From a bacterium (lineage in GTDB: Bacteria; Planctomycetota; SZUA-567), in NCBI GenBank assembly GCA_003245715.1, contig QKCJ01000040.1, forward strand, positions 1-64,000: a stretch of DNA of 64,000 bases, in the 5' to 3' direction. The notes below the pieces were generated by a model that saw only the letters and a program-made list of their open reading frames with translations, had not been told where the DNA came from and searched no databases. Each line of letters starts with the position of its first letter. Positions within the stretch are counted from its first letter, which is position 1. Shown one piece after another: positions 44,263 through 52,573 of this stretch. The position numbers and the translations under genes are program-made.

Positions 44263-47200
44263 GTGATTAAAAATTTGATTTGTCTGTCTCTTTTGCTGGT
44301 TGTGGCTGGCTATACTTGTGCTGATGAAGTTGGCAGGGATGGAGTATTTAATTATAACTCAACAATGGATCTTGGCTCGGTTGGTGACGGGGTGCCTGGA
44401 TACCGTTATGTTATCAATAGGTTGCGCCGAAAAGTTGCCGCCGCTGATATTGCCAAAAGTTATTTAATCAAAACCAGCGATAAGGGAAAGCCCGGCAACG
44501 CTATGTTTATTCCGCATTATGCAGGAGTTAACGCCTATCAGGTTGAGCTGAATGATATTTATATTCATGAGGATTGCGAGGTGGAAATTTCATTTGATGC
44601 CAGGTTTGCGGAGAATTTGAATTCAGAAGAAATGAATAACAATAAATTCAAGATTGACTTCCGTTGTATGCCTAACCTTGATCTGGGTGAAAGATACTAT
44701 CCGATGCTTAACGGTATTAATTTCCGTCCGACTAACGAATGGAAAAAGTTCAGCAAGCGCTTTAAGGTTAAAAAGCAGGATAACTTTTATAATGTCTGGA
44801 TTACGGCATTTAACGATCTTGCTACTGGCGATGTAGCGGGTCTTTATGTTGACAACTTTTTTGTCAGGGTGGTGGCGGCTGATAAAAAACGCGATGATGA
44901 GGTGGCTGTGATTCCTGACAATATTGATTCAATATATATGATGGGAGAAGAAATTTCGCTTAAGGTCAGGGCGTTACTTAACTCAAATGATAACAGCGCA
45001 AAAATCAAATTAACTCTGGTTGCAGACCACAGCAATGATATTGTTAAAACTTTCGAAGTGGATTTGCAGAAGCAGGAATCGGATACTGGCGACAGTAGGA
45101 AGCTCTATACCGGGATGGTTAAATTCAAACCGGAGCTCTACGGATCATTTGTAACTGATACTTATTTTGCGGATAACTCACTTAAAACGGTTGGCGGAGA
45201 TTATGTTGTTTTGCATGAACCGGTGAGGCATCCGCGTTTGTCTCCCGGGTGGCGCATCGGTTATAACTCTCTTGATCCTTGCCCAAGGGGGAGAACAAGA
45301 GCAACGCTGGATTACACTGATTACTATTTTTATCAGGCTGGCAGAAGTATTGATGACAGAAGCAAACTGGCGCGACTTGCCGGTATGAATTTGACTAGAT
45401 TCTGGGGTACTTGGCGTTATATTGAGCCGAAAGAAAATGAGTTCAGGAGTGATGTTGTTGGGCCGTTTATGGATTCATTTAAAAATAATAATATTGATGT
45501 GATGTTTATTGTCGCTGGTGTATCTCTCAGTCTGCACGGCAACAAAGATAAATTGGAAAGTTATGTGAAAAGTGGTAAGTCAATGGTTCCGCCATATCTG
45601 AATAAATATTATTTTCAGGCAAAGCGGCAAGGTTCAATTCAGCCGCCAGTTGAAGTGTATGAGCGTTTCCTTGATTACATCATCAAGGCCTGGGGCAAGG
45701 ACATTGCCGTGTGGGAGTTATTTAACGAGCCCGGCCTTGGTCAGTTCTCTCCCCAAAAATATATTGATTACTTAAAGGTGACATACAAGGATGTTAAGGC
45801 AAAGTTTCCCGAAGCACAGGTGTTGGGTAATGGCGTTACCGGTGACTTCGGCATGAATGTTGTAGGCTGGTGTGAAGACCTCAACAAGGCGGATCCAAAT
45901 TATGTGGATTACCTCGATGGTATTGCCTTTCATCCATACGCCGGGGAACTTGACTATCGAAAAGGGCAATATTTCCTTCATACTCAGACAATTGCCAACA
46001 TCGCCAATACGCTTAAAAAGAAAAAGCCGCTCTGGAATACCGAGTGTTATTACATTTTAAATTCAAGGAAGCCGCAGAAGAATTTTGGAATGAATCTCAG
46101 CGAGATCGGTGCCAGTGAAATGCAGCGCCATCACCTTGAGGGCATCAGTAATGGACTTATGGGAATTACGGCCATAACTGAAAATTCTCTTTATAAGCGC
46201 AAGTCTCCAGTTACTTTTCCGGCGCCTTCGCAGGCTTTCGCCGCCGGTAACGCCTTGTCGTATATGCTTAAGGGGATGGATGATATTGAAGTAATCAATC
46301 GTAATAAATATATAAAAGCAGGCGTTTTTTATGGCAAGGGCAACAAGGGCGGGGTGGGGTTTATCTATGACCTTCGTCCATCTGGAAGCGACTGGGATGT
46401 TTCTGAGGCAAATAAATATGGTGTGGACGTGTTTGATCTGTATGGCAATAAAGTGAGCGCAAAAAAGGCATTTCTGACTTACGAGCCTTTTTATGTTAAG
46501 GGTGAAGTTGGCAAAATCAAAGAGTTTCTCAGCAGATCAAAATTAATGGTAAAGGACGCGCTGCATGTCAACGCCAGAATTTTTGATGACAGGATTTTTA
46601 TAGAGGGTAAAAACCTCACAGGTGCCAAGGGCGTTTTTGAAATCCGCTTCAGCGATGTTGAGAATGCCGGCATACCAGCAAAAATATTCATGAACTTTAA
46701 TGCTGACGCTAAATACAGCCCGGTTTCAGAATATAAAATTAAAAGACCTTTCCCTGATAAAATCAAATGGTCTGCTTATTTGAATGGTGATGAAATTGGT
46801 GGGGGAGAAACAGCCGTTGCTGTTACCAAAAACACGCACCATATTTCAAACTCTGAAGATAACGCAGAACTTTTAACGCTAAGTGCTGGCAGTACCGCAA
46901 AAATTTGGAGTGAAGATGGGTTGTTAAACATTGCCGTTTCAGTGGAAGACAAGGATATTGTTGCGGCTAAAGATAGTTCACTCTGGACAGGTGACGCAGT
47001 AGAGGTTTTTATTGATGCTGATCCCTTCAATGAAATGGATAGAAATGAAATTACAAATAGTGCCGGACACAACCTCAATGTTTACCAGTATATATTTCCG
47101 GTTAAGCCTGCACTTGACGGAACAAAATTGCTGCTGATAAATAAGATTACCGGCAAGCAAGCAAGCGCAGCACTGGTAGAGTCAAAATTGAACGATAACG

Positions 47201-47940
47201 GCTACACGATTACCGCAAAAATACCATGGTCGGAAATAAAGTTTACTGACAGCATTAATGATATAGTGGGTTTTGATATTGAAATTGATAAGATCGACAG
47301 TGTCGCCAATAAAGTAAAGACTGTGAAAGAATCGCTGGGGAATAATCCCGGCAAATCATATGCGCAAAGGAGCCATTATAAGATCTTTAGGTTGCCGCAG
47401 GATGTTATTGAGTTCCTAAAAAAAAAAATAACTAGTCTTGGCGGTTCTTTTCTTGATAATTCCGAATTTTTAAATATTGAATATGGCGATGTTGTTGACT
47501 GGAGTTATGCGGTTTCCGGAGGCACAACAATAAAAGGGTTGAAGAATTCCGATGATAAGGCAGTTGTTCTGCTTTCGCGTGACAAGAATTCTGACAAAGT
47601 AAATGCTGAGCTTAAACAGGAGCTTGAAATAATCCCTGCCAGCGTAAAAAAAGTAATCGTTCAGATATTGGCCAGATCTGTTGCGCCGATTGTCGAAAAT
47701 AAAGATACTGGCCTGACGGTTGAGTTTGTTTACTATACCGATAAACGAAAAAATCTGGGTCATGAGGTTATTAACTATATGTTTGCCAAGGATCATGAAG
47801 ATCTTAATCAATGGACTGAGTTGCAGTATGTTTTTAGCGTTCCCTCTACTGCGGCCAGAATTGTTTTTAATGCCGGCATGACAAGTAAATTGTTTGGCAG
47901 TGTTGAGTTGGATCGGATTTCTATCCGTTATGTGAGATAG
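44263..47940 (+). CDS. Secreted multimodular glycoside hydrolase with CBM domains
   Basis: A signal peptide (residues 1-20, ending YTCA) precedes a CBM4/9-like domain (about 25-205) and a linker. A GH-A-type TIM barrel (about 315-640, GH39/GH5-like) has acid/base Glu489 in WELFNEPG and nucleophile Glu594 in LWNTECYY. Residues ~860-1045 resemble a CBM9 domain (SSLWTGDAVEVFIDADPFNE, then GYTITAKIPWSEI). A further CBM4/9-like region ends the protein. It probably attacks a polymeric beta-glycan such as xylan or a glucan at the cell surface or outside. The start is GTG with AGGAG 7 bases upstream. It is followed at 11 bases by a small CBM-like protein. Confidence 0.8.
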   Translation: MIKNLICLSLLLVVAGYTCADEVGRDGVFNYNSTMDLGSVGDGVPGYRYVINRLRRKVAAADIAKSYLIKTSDKGKPGNAMFIPHYAGVNAYQVELNDIYIHEDCEVEISFDARFAENLNSEEMNNNKFKIDFRCMPNLDLGERYYPMLNGINFRPTNEWKKFSKRFKVKKQDNFYNVWITAFNDLATGDVAGLYVDNFFVRVVAADKKRDDEVAVIPDNIDSIYMMGEEISLKVRALLNSNDNSAKIKLTLVADHSNDIVKTFEVDLQKQESDTGDSRKLYTGMVKFKPELYGSFVTDTYFADNSLKTVGGDYVVLHEPVRHPRLSPGWRIGYNSLDPCPRGRTRATLDYTDYYFYQAGRSIDDRSKLARLAGMNLTRFWGTWRYIEPKENEFRSDVVGPFMDSFKNNNIDVMFIVAGVSLSLHGNKDKLESYVKSGKSMVPPYLNKYYFQAKRQGSIQPPVEVYERFLDYIIKAWGKDIAVWELFNEPGLGQFSPQKYIDYLKVTYKDVKAKFPEAQVLGNGVTGDFGMNVVGWCEDLNKADPNYVDYLDGIAFHPYAGELDYRKGQYFLHTQTIANIANTLKKKKPLWNTECYYILNSRKPQKNFGMNLSEIGASEMQRHHLEGISNGLMGITAITENSLYKRKSPVTFPAPSQAFAAGNALSYMLKGMDDIEVINRNKYIKAGVFYGKGNKGGVGFIYDLRPSGSDWDVSEANKYGVDVFDLYGNKVSAKKAFLTYEPFYVKGEVGKIKEFLSRSKLMVKDALHVNARIFDDRIFIEGKNLTGAKGVFEIRFSDVENAGIPAKIFMNFNADAKYSPVSEYKIKRPFPDKIKWSAYLNGDEIGGGETAVAVTKNTHHISNSEDNAELLTLSAGSTAKIWSEDGLLNIAVSVEDKDIVAAKDSSLWTGDAVEVFIDADPFNEMDRNEITNSAGHNLNVYQYIFPVKPALDGTKLLLINKITGKQASAALVESKLNDNGYTITAKIPWSEIKFTDSINDIVGFDIEIDKIDSVANKVKTVKESLGNNPGKSYAQRSHYKIFRLPQDVIEFLKKKITSLGGSFLDNSEFLNIEYGDVVDWSYAVSGGTTIKGLKNSDDKAVVLLSRDKNSDKVNAELKQELEIIPASVKKVIVQILARSVAPIVENKDTGLTVEFVYYTDKRKNLGHEVINYMFAKDHEDLNQWTELQYVFSVPSTAARIVFNAGMTSKLFGSVELDRISIRYVR

Positions 47941-47951
47941 GAAAGCAAAAA

Positions 47952-48521
47952 ATGCGAAAATTATTTATCATTATATTTGTTGTTTTGGGTTCTGCTGTTT
48001 TTGCCGGTGACAGGTCAAAAGAAGCGCGGATTGACCTTGTCGGGTTTGGCAATGAGAAAGTAGCAATGGCAATTGATAAATGCAGTGCCGGTGTTACCGT
48101 TTCAAAAGCATCGTGGCTTAAAGACGAAATTGATACCCGCATTGTTGCCTCGGCAAATCTCAGTGATAGTTGGCGGGAGTATACCTTTTCTTTTATTCCT
48201 AAAAAAAGCGGGATGATTGATTTTAATCTGATGGGCAATGCCACCAAAAAAGCGAATTGGATATTTTATGACAATATTACAATAGATGGAGCTGTTTTGG
48301 TTAATGGTGATTTTGAAGATCTTGCAAAAGATGGCAAGCCTGTCAACTGGAGTATTGTTAATGATGCTTGTGTCGTAAATGATTCAGGCGCGCAAAGCGG
48401 AAAAGCATTTATTAAGGCATCGCACAATAACAGGTTGAGCCAGAATTTCAAGGTAGAAGAAGGCAAGTTGGTTGTTGTTAAGTTTTGGGCGAAATTTGGT
48501 GGCCCGGTAGAGTCAAAATAA
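47952..48521 (+). CDS. Small secreted CBM4/9-like protein
   Basis: A signal peptide (MRKLFIIIFVVLGSAVFAGD) is followed by about 170 residues of beta-strand-rich sequence resembling CBM4/9-type domains (WREYTFSFIPKKSGMIDFNL, NWIFYDNITIDGAVLVNGDF). No catalytic domain is attached. It lies 11 bases after the large glycosidase in the same operon, so it may help bind that enzyme's substrate. It could also be the surviving part of a longer protein. Confidence 0.65.
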   Translation: MRKLFIIIFVVLGSAVFAGDRSKEARIDLVGFGNEKVAMAIDKCSAGVTVSKASWLKDEIDTRIVASANLSDSWREYTFSFIPKKSGMIDFNLMGNATKKANWIFYDNITIDGAVLVNGDFEDLAKDGKPVNWSIVNDACVVNDSGAQSGKAFIKASHNNRLSQNFKVEEGKLVVVKFWAKFGGPVESK

Positions 48522-48626
48522 ACGATCTGTCTTCTTGCATAATTTATTTAAGACGGTGTGGATTTTCATAGCACAAATTGTAAAATATCCAAGGTCTGTT
48601 ATGATTTTTCTTAAAGGATTTGTGAT

Positions 48627-49385
48627 ATGCTGCCTACACTTTGGATAATTGGTGATTCAACCGTACGGACCACGACTGAGGGTCAGGAAGGCTGGGGCGA
48701 TGAGATAGGTTTGTATTTTGATGGCTCTAAAATTAAGATAAAAAATAGTGCTGTCGGAGGTCGGAGCTCCAGAACTTTTTTGACTGAAGGGCGATGGGAT
48801 GAGATTCTCTCACAGCTAAAGTCCGGCGATTTTGTTATGATGCAATTCGGTCATAACGATGCCAGCCCAATTAATGAAGAGCCGCCTGTTAACAAGGATA
48901 CCCGCTCCCGGGGTACTATCCAGAATAACAGCGAAGAGACAGTTGATATTATTAACGTCCTTACTGAAAAGCCTGAAACGGTTCATAGCTATGGCTGGTA
49001 TTTGCGGAACTATGTGTCAACTGCTAAAAGCAAGGGTGCAGAAACAATAATATGCTCCTCTGTTCCACGTAAAAAATGGGTTGACGACAAAGCGGTTGTG
49101 CGCATTAACGACACCTGGGGCTTTTGGGCGCGTCAGGCCGCCGATGCAAGCGGTGCGTTGTTTATCGATCTCAATGAAGTTATCTGCTGCGAGTATCAGC
49201 GGCTTGGTAAAGAAAAGGTCGAAGAACTGTTTGCTGATTATGAAGTTCATACAACTCCTCGGGGAGCAAAAATTAATGCGAAAGCCGTGATCTCGGCATT
49301 AAACAGTCTTGCTGATAATCCCCTGAAGTTCGGTCTGTCTGAAGCAGGTGTCAGCGTACCGGCCTTTCCCGGAAGTCTGGCTTAA
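48627..49385 (+). CDS. Rhamnogalacturonan acetylesterase-like SGNH hydrolase (CE12-type)
   Basis: Deacetylates pectic or related acetylated oligosaccharides if the family call holds. Block I is WIIGDSTVR (Ser nucleophile), block II is VGGRSSRTFLTEGRWDE, block III is MMQFGHNDASP (Asn), and the Asp/His pair lies in FADYEVHTTPRGA. The pattern GDSTV / GGRS / FGHND is typical of CE12 rhamnogalacturonan acetylesterases. No signal peptide is seen, so it may act in the cytoplasm on imported oligosaccharides. AAGGA lies 8 bases before the ATG. It converges with the Gfo/Idh/MocA gene. Confidence 0.85.
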   Translation: MLPTLWIIGDSTVRTTTEGQEGWGDEIGLYFDGSKIKIKNSAVGGRSSRTFLTEGRWDEILSQLKSGDFVMMQFGHNDASPINEEPPVNKDTRSRGTIQNNSEETVDIINVLTEKPETVHSYGWYLRNYVSTAKSKGAETIICSSVPRKKWVDDKAVVRINDTWGFWARQAADASGALFIDLNEVICCEYQRLGKEKVEELFADYEVHTTPRGAKINAKAVISALNSLADNPLKFGLSEAGVSVPAFPGSLA

Positions 49386-49436
49386 GCGACTGGTTTTTTG
49401 TTTTATCCTTTGTAGATATCTGGAAGTAATAAAATT

Positions 49437-49472
49437 CTGCGCCTGTTCCGTTATCCGGTTGCAGGCGCAGAT
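49437..49472 (-). terminator. Probable terminator of the dehydrogenase operon
   Basis: CTGCGCCTG (49437-49445) and CAGGCGCAG (49464-49472) form a perfect 9-bp stem with a loop that can itself pair CCG with CGG. On the minus strand the stem is followed by AATTTTATT. It lies 38 bases past the stop of the Gfo/Idh/MocA gene and may also block readthrough from the convergent gene. Confidence 0.6.
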
Positions 49473-49509
49473 TCATATTGATGAAAAATATTAATGCTCC
49501 CGTTTTTAT

Positions 49510-50592
49510 TTATATTTTCACAGGTTTACACTGACTGGCTGATTCGTAAATGGCGTCGATTATTTTCATGAGTTTTACCGCTTCATCAATGTTGTTCAGC
49601 GGGTCTGCCTCGCCCTGCAAAGACCGGATGAAGTTCGCCGCCGAGTTCTTGCGCCCCATTGCTTCGTCTTTTTCCGTTATTATACTCTGATTGATCCGGT
49701 TGCCCGCTTCCTGCATATACATCTCGCAGGTGTCCAGACTTGTCGAATCGTCGCCATCAATTCCAAATAACCTCTGCACCATTCCGCCGGCTTTCTGCCC
49801 CTGGAAAGTAACCGAGACCTCCTCGCGCTTAATCATCTCAGCCCACGAAGTCTGAATGGTCATGACCTGGCCTGATTTAAATCTGATAAAGCCGTGGCAG
49901 GCTGATTCAACATCAGTAACCCCGTCAGCCACATCCGGAATGCCCCATGGCCCTTTAAAAGACTTGTCTGTGATAAAATCATTGAACGTCTGCGCCAGAA
50001 CATATTCAGGCTCGGGATATCCCATGAAATACAAACCAAGATCAAGCATGTGCAGTAAGTCGATTACCGGGCCGCCGCCTGAGAGGGCTTTTGTTGTAAA
50101 CCAGCCGCCAAAACCGGGAATGCCTGTTCTTCGCTTCCAGATTGCCTGGCAGGAATTAATCTGCCCGACCTTTCCATTGTTTATATAATTCATCATGGCC
50201 TGTGATTCAGGGCGCGCGCGGTTATTGAAATTGAACATCAGTGTTTTCTTGCTCTTTACAGACATTTCTTTCATCTCAAGAACTTCTGCAGCGTTAAGCG
50301 CAGGCGGCTTTTCACAAAAAACATGAACCCCGGCCTGCAGTGCCTCAAGAACCAGCGGCTTGTGAAATTTATTCGGCGTTATTATCGAAACTGCATCCGG
50401 TTTTGCGCTCTCGATCATTTCCTTCAGGCTGGAGAAAATCTGCTTGATATTCTGAGCCTCAGCAAAGGCCTTTGCCCGTTGGGTGTTGAAATCGGCAATC
50501 GCAACCACCTCCGCACCAGCCATGCGAAAACCTTCAACGTGATAATCAGCCATGCCACCGGCCCCGACAACACCTACTGTTAATTTGTCCAT
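49510..50592 (-). CDS. Gfo/Idh/MocA-family NAD(P)-dependent oxidoreductase
   Basis: Oxidises or reduces a sugar or polyol with NAD(P). The Rossmann motif VGVVGAGGMADYH starts the protein, IADFNTQRAKAFAEAQ follows, and the conserved Lys lies in CEKPPALNAAE (about residue 95). The C-terminal domain includes GGGPVIDLLHMLDLGLYFMG with the His expected near the active site. It is the third gene of a minus-strand operon with the dehydrogenase and HAD protein, suggesting stepwise oxidation of a sugar derivative. Confidence 0.92.
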   Translation of the reverse strand: MDKLTVGVVGAGGMADYHVEGFRMAGAEVVAIADFNTQRAKAFAEAQNIKQIFSSLKEMIESAKPDAVSIITPNKFHKPLVLEALQAGVHVFCEKPPALNAAEVLEMKEMSVKSKKTLMFNFNNRARPESQAMMNYINNGKVGQINSCQAIWKRRTGIPGFGGWFTTKALSGGGPVIDLLHMLDLGLYFMGYPEPEYVLAQTFNDFITDKSFKGPWGIPDVADGVTDVESACHGFIRFKSGQVMTIQTSWAEMIKREEVSVTFQGQKAGGMVQRLFGIDGDDSTSLDTCEMYMQEAGNRINQSIITEKDEAMGRKNSAANFIRSLQGEADPLNNIDEAVKLMKIIDAIYESASQCKPVKI

Positions 50593-50613
50593 GATTATTT
50601 CCCTGATAATAGT

Positions 50614-51240
50614 TTAAAGATTGAACTCGTCGTAATTCATAAGATCATTAAAATTGGTCTTGAAGACCAGTACTTCGATACCCGCACTTTTTGCCGAGTT
50701 AATGCCGTTTGCTGAGTCTTCTATGGCAACGGCCTTGTCTGCGCTGACACCGGCAATACTTAATGCCAACTGATACGGATCAGGTGCTGGTTTATGATTT
50801 TGCACATCATCGCCGGTTACCAGAAGCTCAAAATATTTCTCCAGCCCGCAGATTCTGATAACCGCTTCAACCGATTCCCTTGATGATGAAGAGACTAGAC
50901 CGAGGCGGTATCTGTTCTTGCAGTAATCAATGAATTCCGTGAGTCCGTCCGGAGTTTGGATGCCGTTCTCCTGTGCCTGTTTCATGAAATAATAGCGTTT
51001 GCGCTTTACCACTTCCTCGGGAGTAATATCCAGTTTGTGTGTTTCGACAAGTTGTCGCGAGACATCGTTCTCGGATATGCCGATACTCTCCTCAAAGCTC
51101 ATGAAATCCTGCATTGAAAAACCAATTTCTTCCGCCAGATAAAACCATGACTGATAGTGCAGCGGTTCGCTTAACACAAGAACCCCGTCCATATCAAAAA
51201 GCACAAGCTCTGTTCTGGTTTGCACACTATCAGTATTCAT
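50614..51240 (-). CDS. HAD-superfamily phosphatase/beta-phosphoglucomutase-like protein
   Basis: Acts on a sugar phosphate as phosphatase or mutase. Motif I is VLFDMDGVLVLSEP with the nucleophile Asp, motif II is LVSSSSRES, the Lys of motif III lies in NHKPAPDPY, and motif IV is AIEDSANGINSA. The cap-domain position and the 208-residue length fit subclass I of the HAD family (PgmB/GPH group). It lies 21-22 bases from both neighbours in the operon. Substrate not determined. Confidence 0.9.
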   Translation of the reverse strand: MNTDSVQTRTELVLFDMDGVLVLSEPLHYQSWFYLAEEIGFSMQDFMSFEESIGISENDVSRQLVETHKLDITPEEVVKRKRYYFMKQAQENGIQTPDGLTEFIDYCKNRYRLGLVSSSSRESVEAVIRICGLEKYFELLVTGDDVQNHKPAPDPYQLALSIAGVSADKAVAIEDSANGINSAKSAGIEVLVFKTNFNDLMNYDEFNL

Positions 51241-51262
51241 AATTATATTACCTCAGCAGTCG

Positions 51263-52210
51263 TTAAAAAATCAGATTGCCTTTAAATAAACCTTCCTTGC
51301 GTGATTTCAATTCTTCAAAGGCTGTATTGATATCGGCAAATTTATAATTCGTAACCAGTGGTGCTAGCTGCAGCTTGCCGGAATCAACCAGTTTCAGCCC
51401 CGCAACCATCGCTTCCAGCTTTTCATCTGCTCTGCGCACATGACCGTTAATTACATTCAATGCTTTATAGTTCCAGGTCTTGACATCAATGTTGCGCATC
51501 CCGCCGCCGGATTGATGATAACCCACAAGATTAATCGTGCCGTGTTCGCGAACCAGCGTTGTTGACATGCTGATAGCCGCTTCAACACCTGTTGCTTCTA
51601 TCATCACATCAAACTCGCCAAGTTCGGAAAGTATCTGTCCTGAGGACTTGTCAGAAACGTTAATGGTATTATCCGCGCCGAGTTTCTTTGACATTGCCAG
51701 ACGCCAGTCAATCAGGTCAAAGGTATGAACCGCTGACGCTCCTGACAGCGCTGCAAGCTGCTGTATGATAAGCCCCATAAAACCACAGCCGATCACACCG
51801 ACTTTGTCGCCGAGTCTGATATTGAAACGATTGGCCGCATGCAGGCAGCAGGCCAACGGTTCGCCGAGCGCAGACTCAAGCGGGGTTTTTTCAGGAACCA
51901 GGACAAGATTGGCTTTTTCCGCGACAAAATACTCTGCATACTCCTCACCCGTCAGAGCCGTCACCCTGTCTCCCGGTTTAAATTCTGTAACCGCATCCCC
52001 GACCACTTCCACAACACCTGATGCCTCATGGCCAACGGCGATAAATTTCTGCTGGCAATCCGGATCAGACGTTCGGCAGACATATTGAAACAGATCACCC
52101 TCGCAAATCCCACAACCCGCAGTCTTGACCAGAACCTGATTAGGACCGAATTTCGGGATGTCTACTTCCTGAATAACAAAGCCGTTGCCGGTAAGTAATG
52201 CTGTTTTCAT
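51263..52210 (-). CDS. Zinc-type medium-chain alcohol/polyol dehydrogenase
   Basis: Catalytic zinc ligands are recognisable: Cys in GCGICEGD, His-Glu in GHEASGVVE, and Glu in GEPLACCLHAAN. The NAD-binding site is VGVIGCGFMGLIIQQLAALS. The four-cysteine structural-zinc lobe of the sorbitol/threonine dehydrogenase group is missing, which explains the short length (315 residues against about 340-350). The next genes are a HAD protein and an oxidoreductase, so a polyol or sugar acid substrate is likely. GGAGA precedes the ATG. Confidence 0.9.
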   Translation of the reverse strand: MKTALLTGNGFVIQEVDIPKFGPNQVLVKTAGCGICEGDLFQYVCRTSDPDCQQKFIAVGHEASGVVEVVGDAVTEFKPGDRVTALTGEEYAEYFVAEKANLVLVPEKTPLESALGEPLACCLHAANRFNIRLGDKVGVIGCGFMGLIIQQLAALSGASAVHTFDLIDWRLAMSKKLGADNTINVSDKSSGQILSELGEFDVMIEATGVEAAISMSTTLVREHGTINLVGYHQSGGGMRNIDVKTWNYKALNVINGHVRRADEKLEAMVAGLKLVDSGKLQLAPLVTNYKFADINTAFEELKSRKEGLFKGNLIF

Positions 52211-52573
52211 ATTTTCTCCAGTACAGTTAAATTGGCATATGAATTTACATTACTTCCTCGCTCAGATTATTTCCTATACTATCCTACAAAAAACTGATAC
52301 GATTTTATAAATAAAAGTTGTATTTGTAAGAAATAACACAATATAATACTATAGTCTCATGGCTAAAAGGGTGGTTGTTTTTAGTCGATTCAAGTTTCAG
52401 CTTGCCGCAAATCTGCAATTGCCAGAATTCATAACCGCAAAGTAATACAATTTTATATTTGTTACCCATAGTATCTAATGATGTATTATACCCGATTTTT
52501 TTCTGGCTGAATTTGGAATCTGTATTATAATTGCTCTTAGGGCATAGGGCATTACATTTATCTGGGATATGTG
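52211..52573. other. Divergent intergenic region, dehydrogenase operon / hybrid kinase
   Basis: This 363-base AT-rich region has no credible frame. It must contain promoters for both flanking units; one candidate for the kinase is listed separately. Confidence 0.65.
52318..52347 (+). promoter_or_regulatory. Putative promoter upstream of the hybrid kinase
   Basis: TTGTAT (52318-52323) and TATAAT (52342-52347) are 18 bases apart, about 225 bases before the kinase start. The -10 is consensus; distance and AT-rich context lower confidence. Confidence 0.3.
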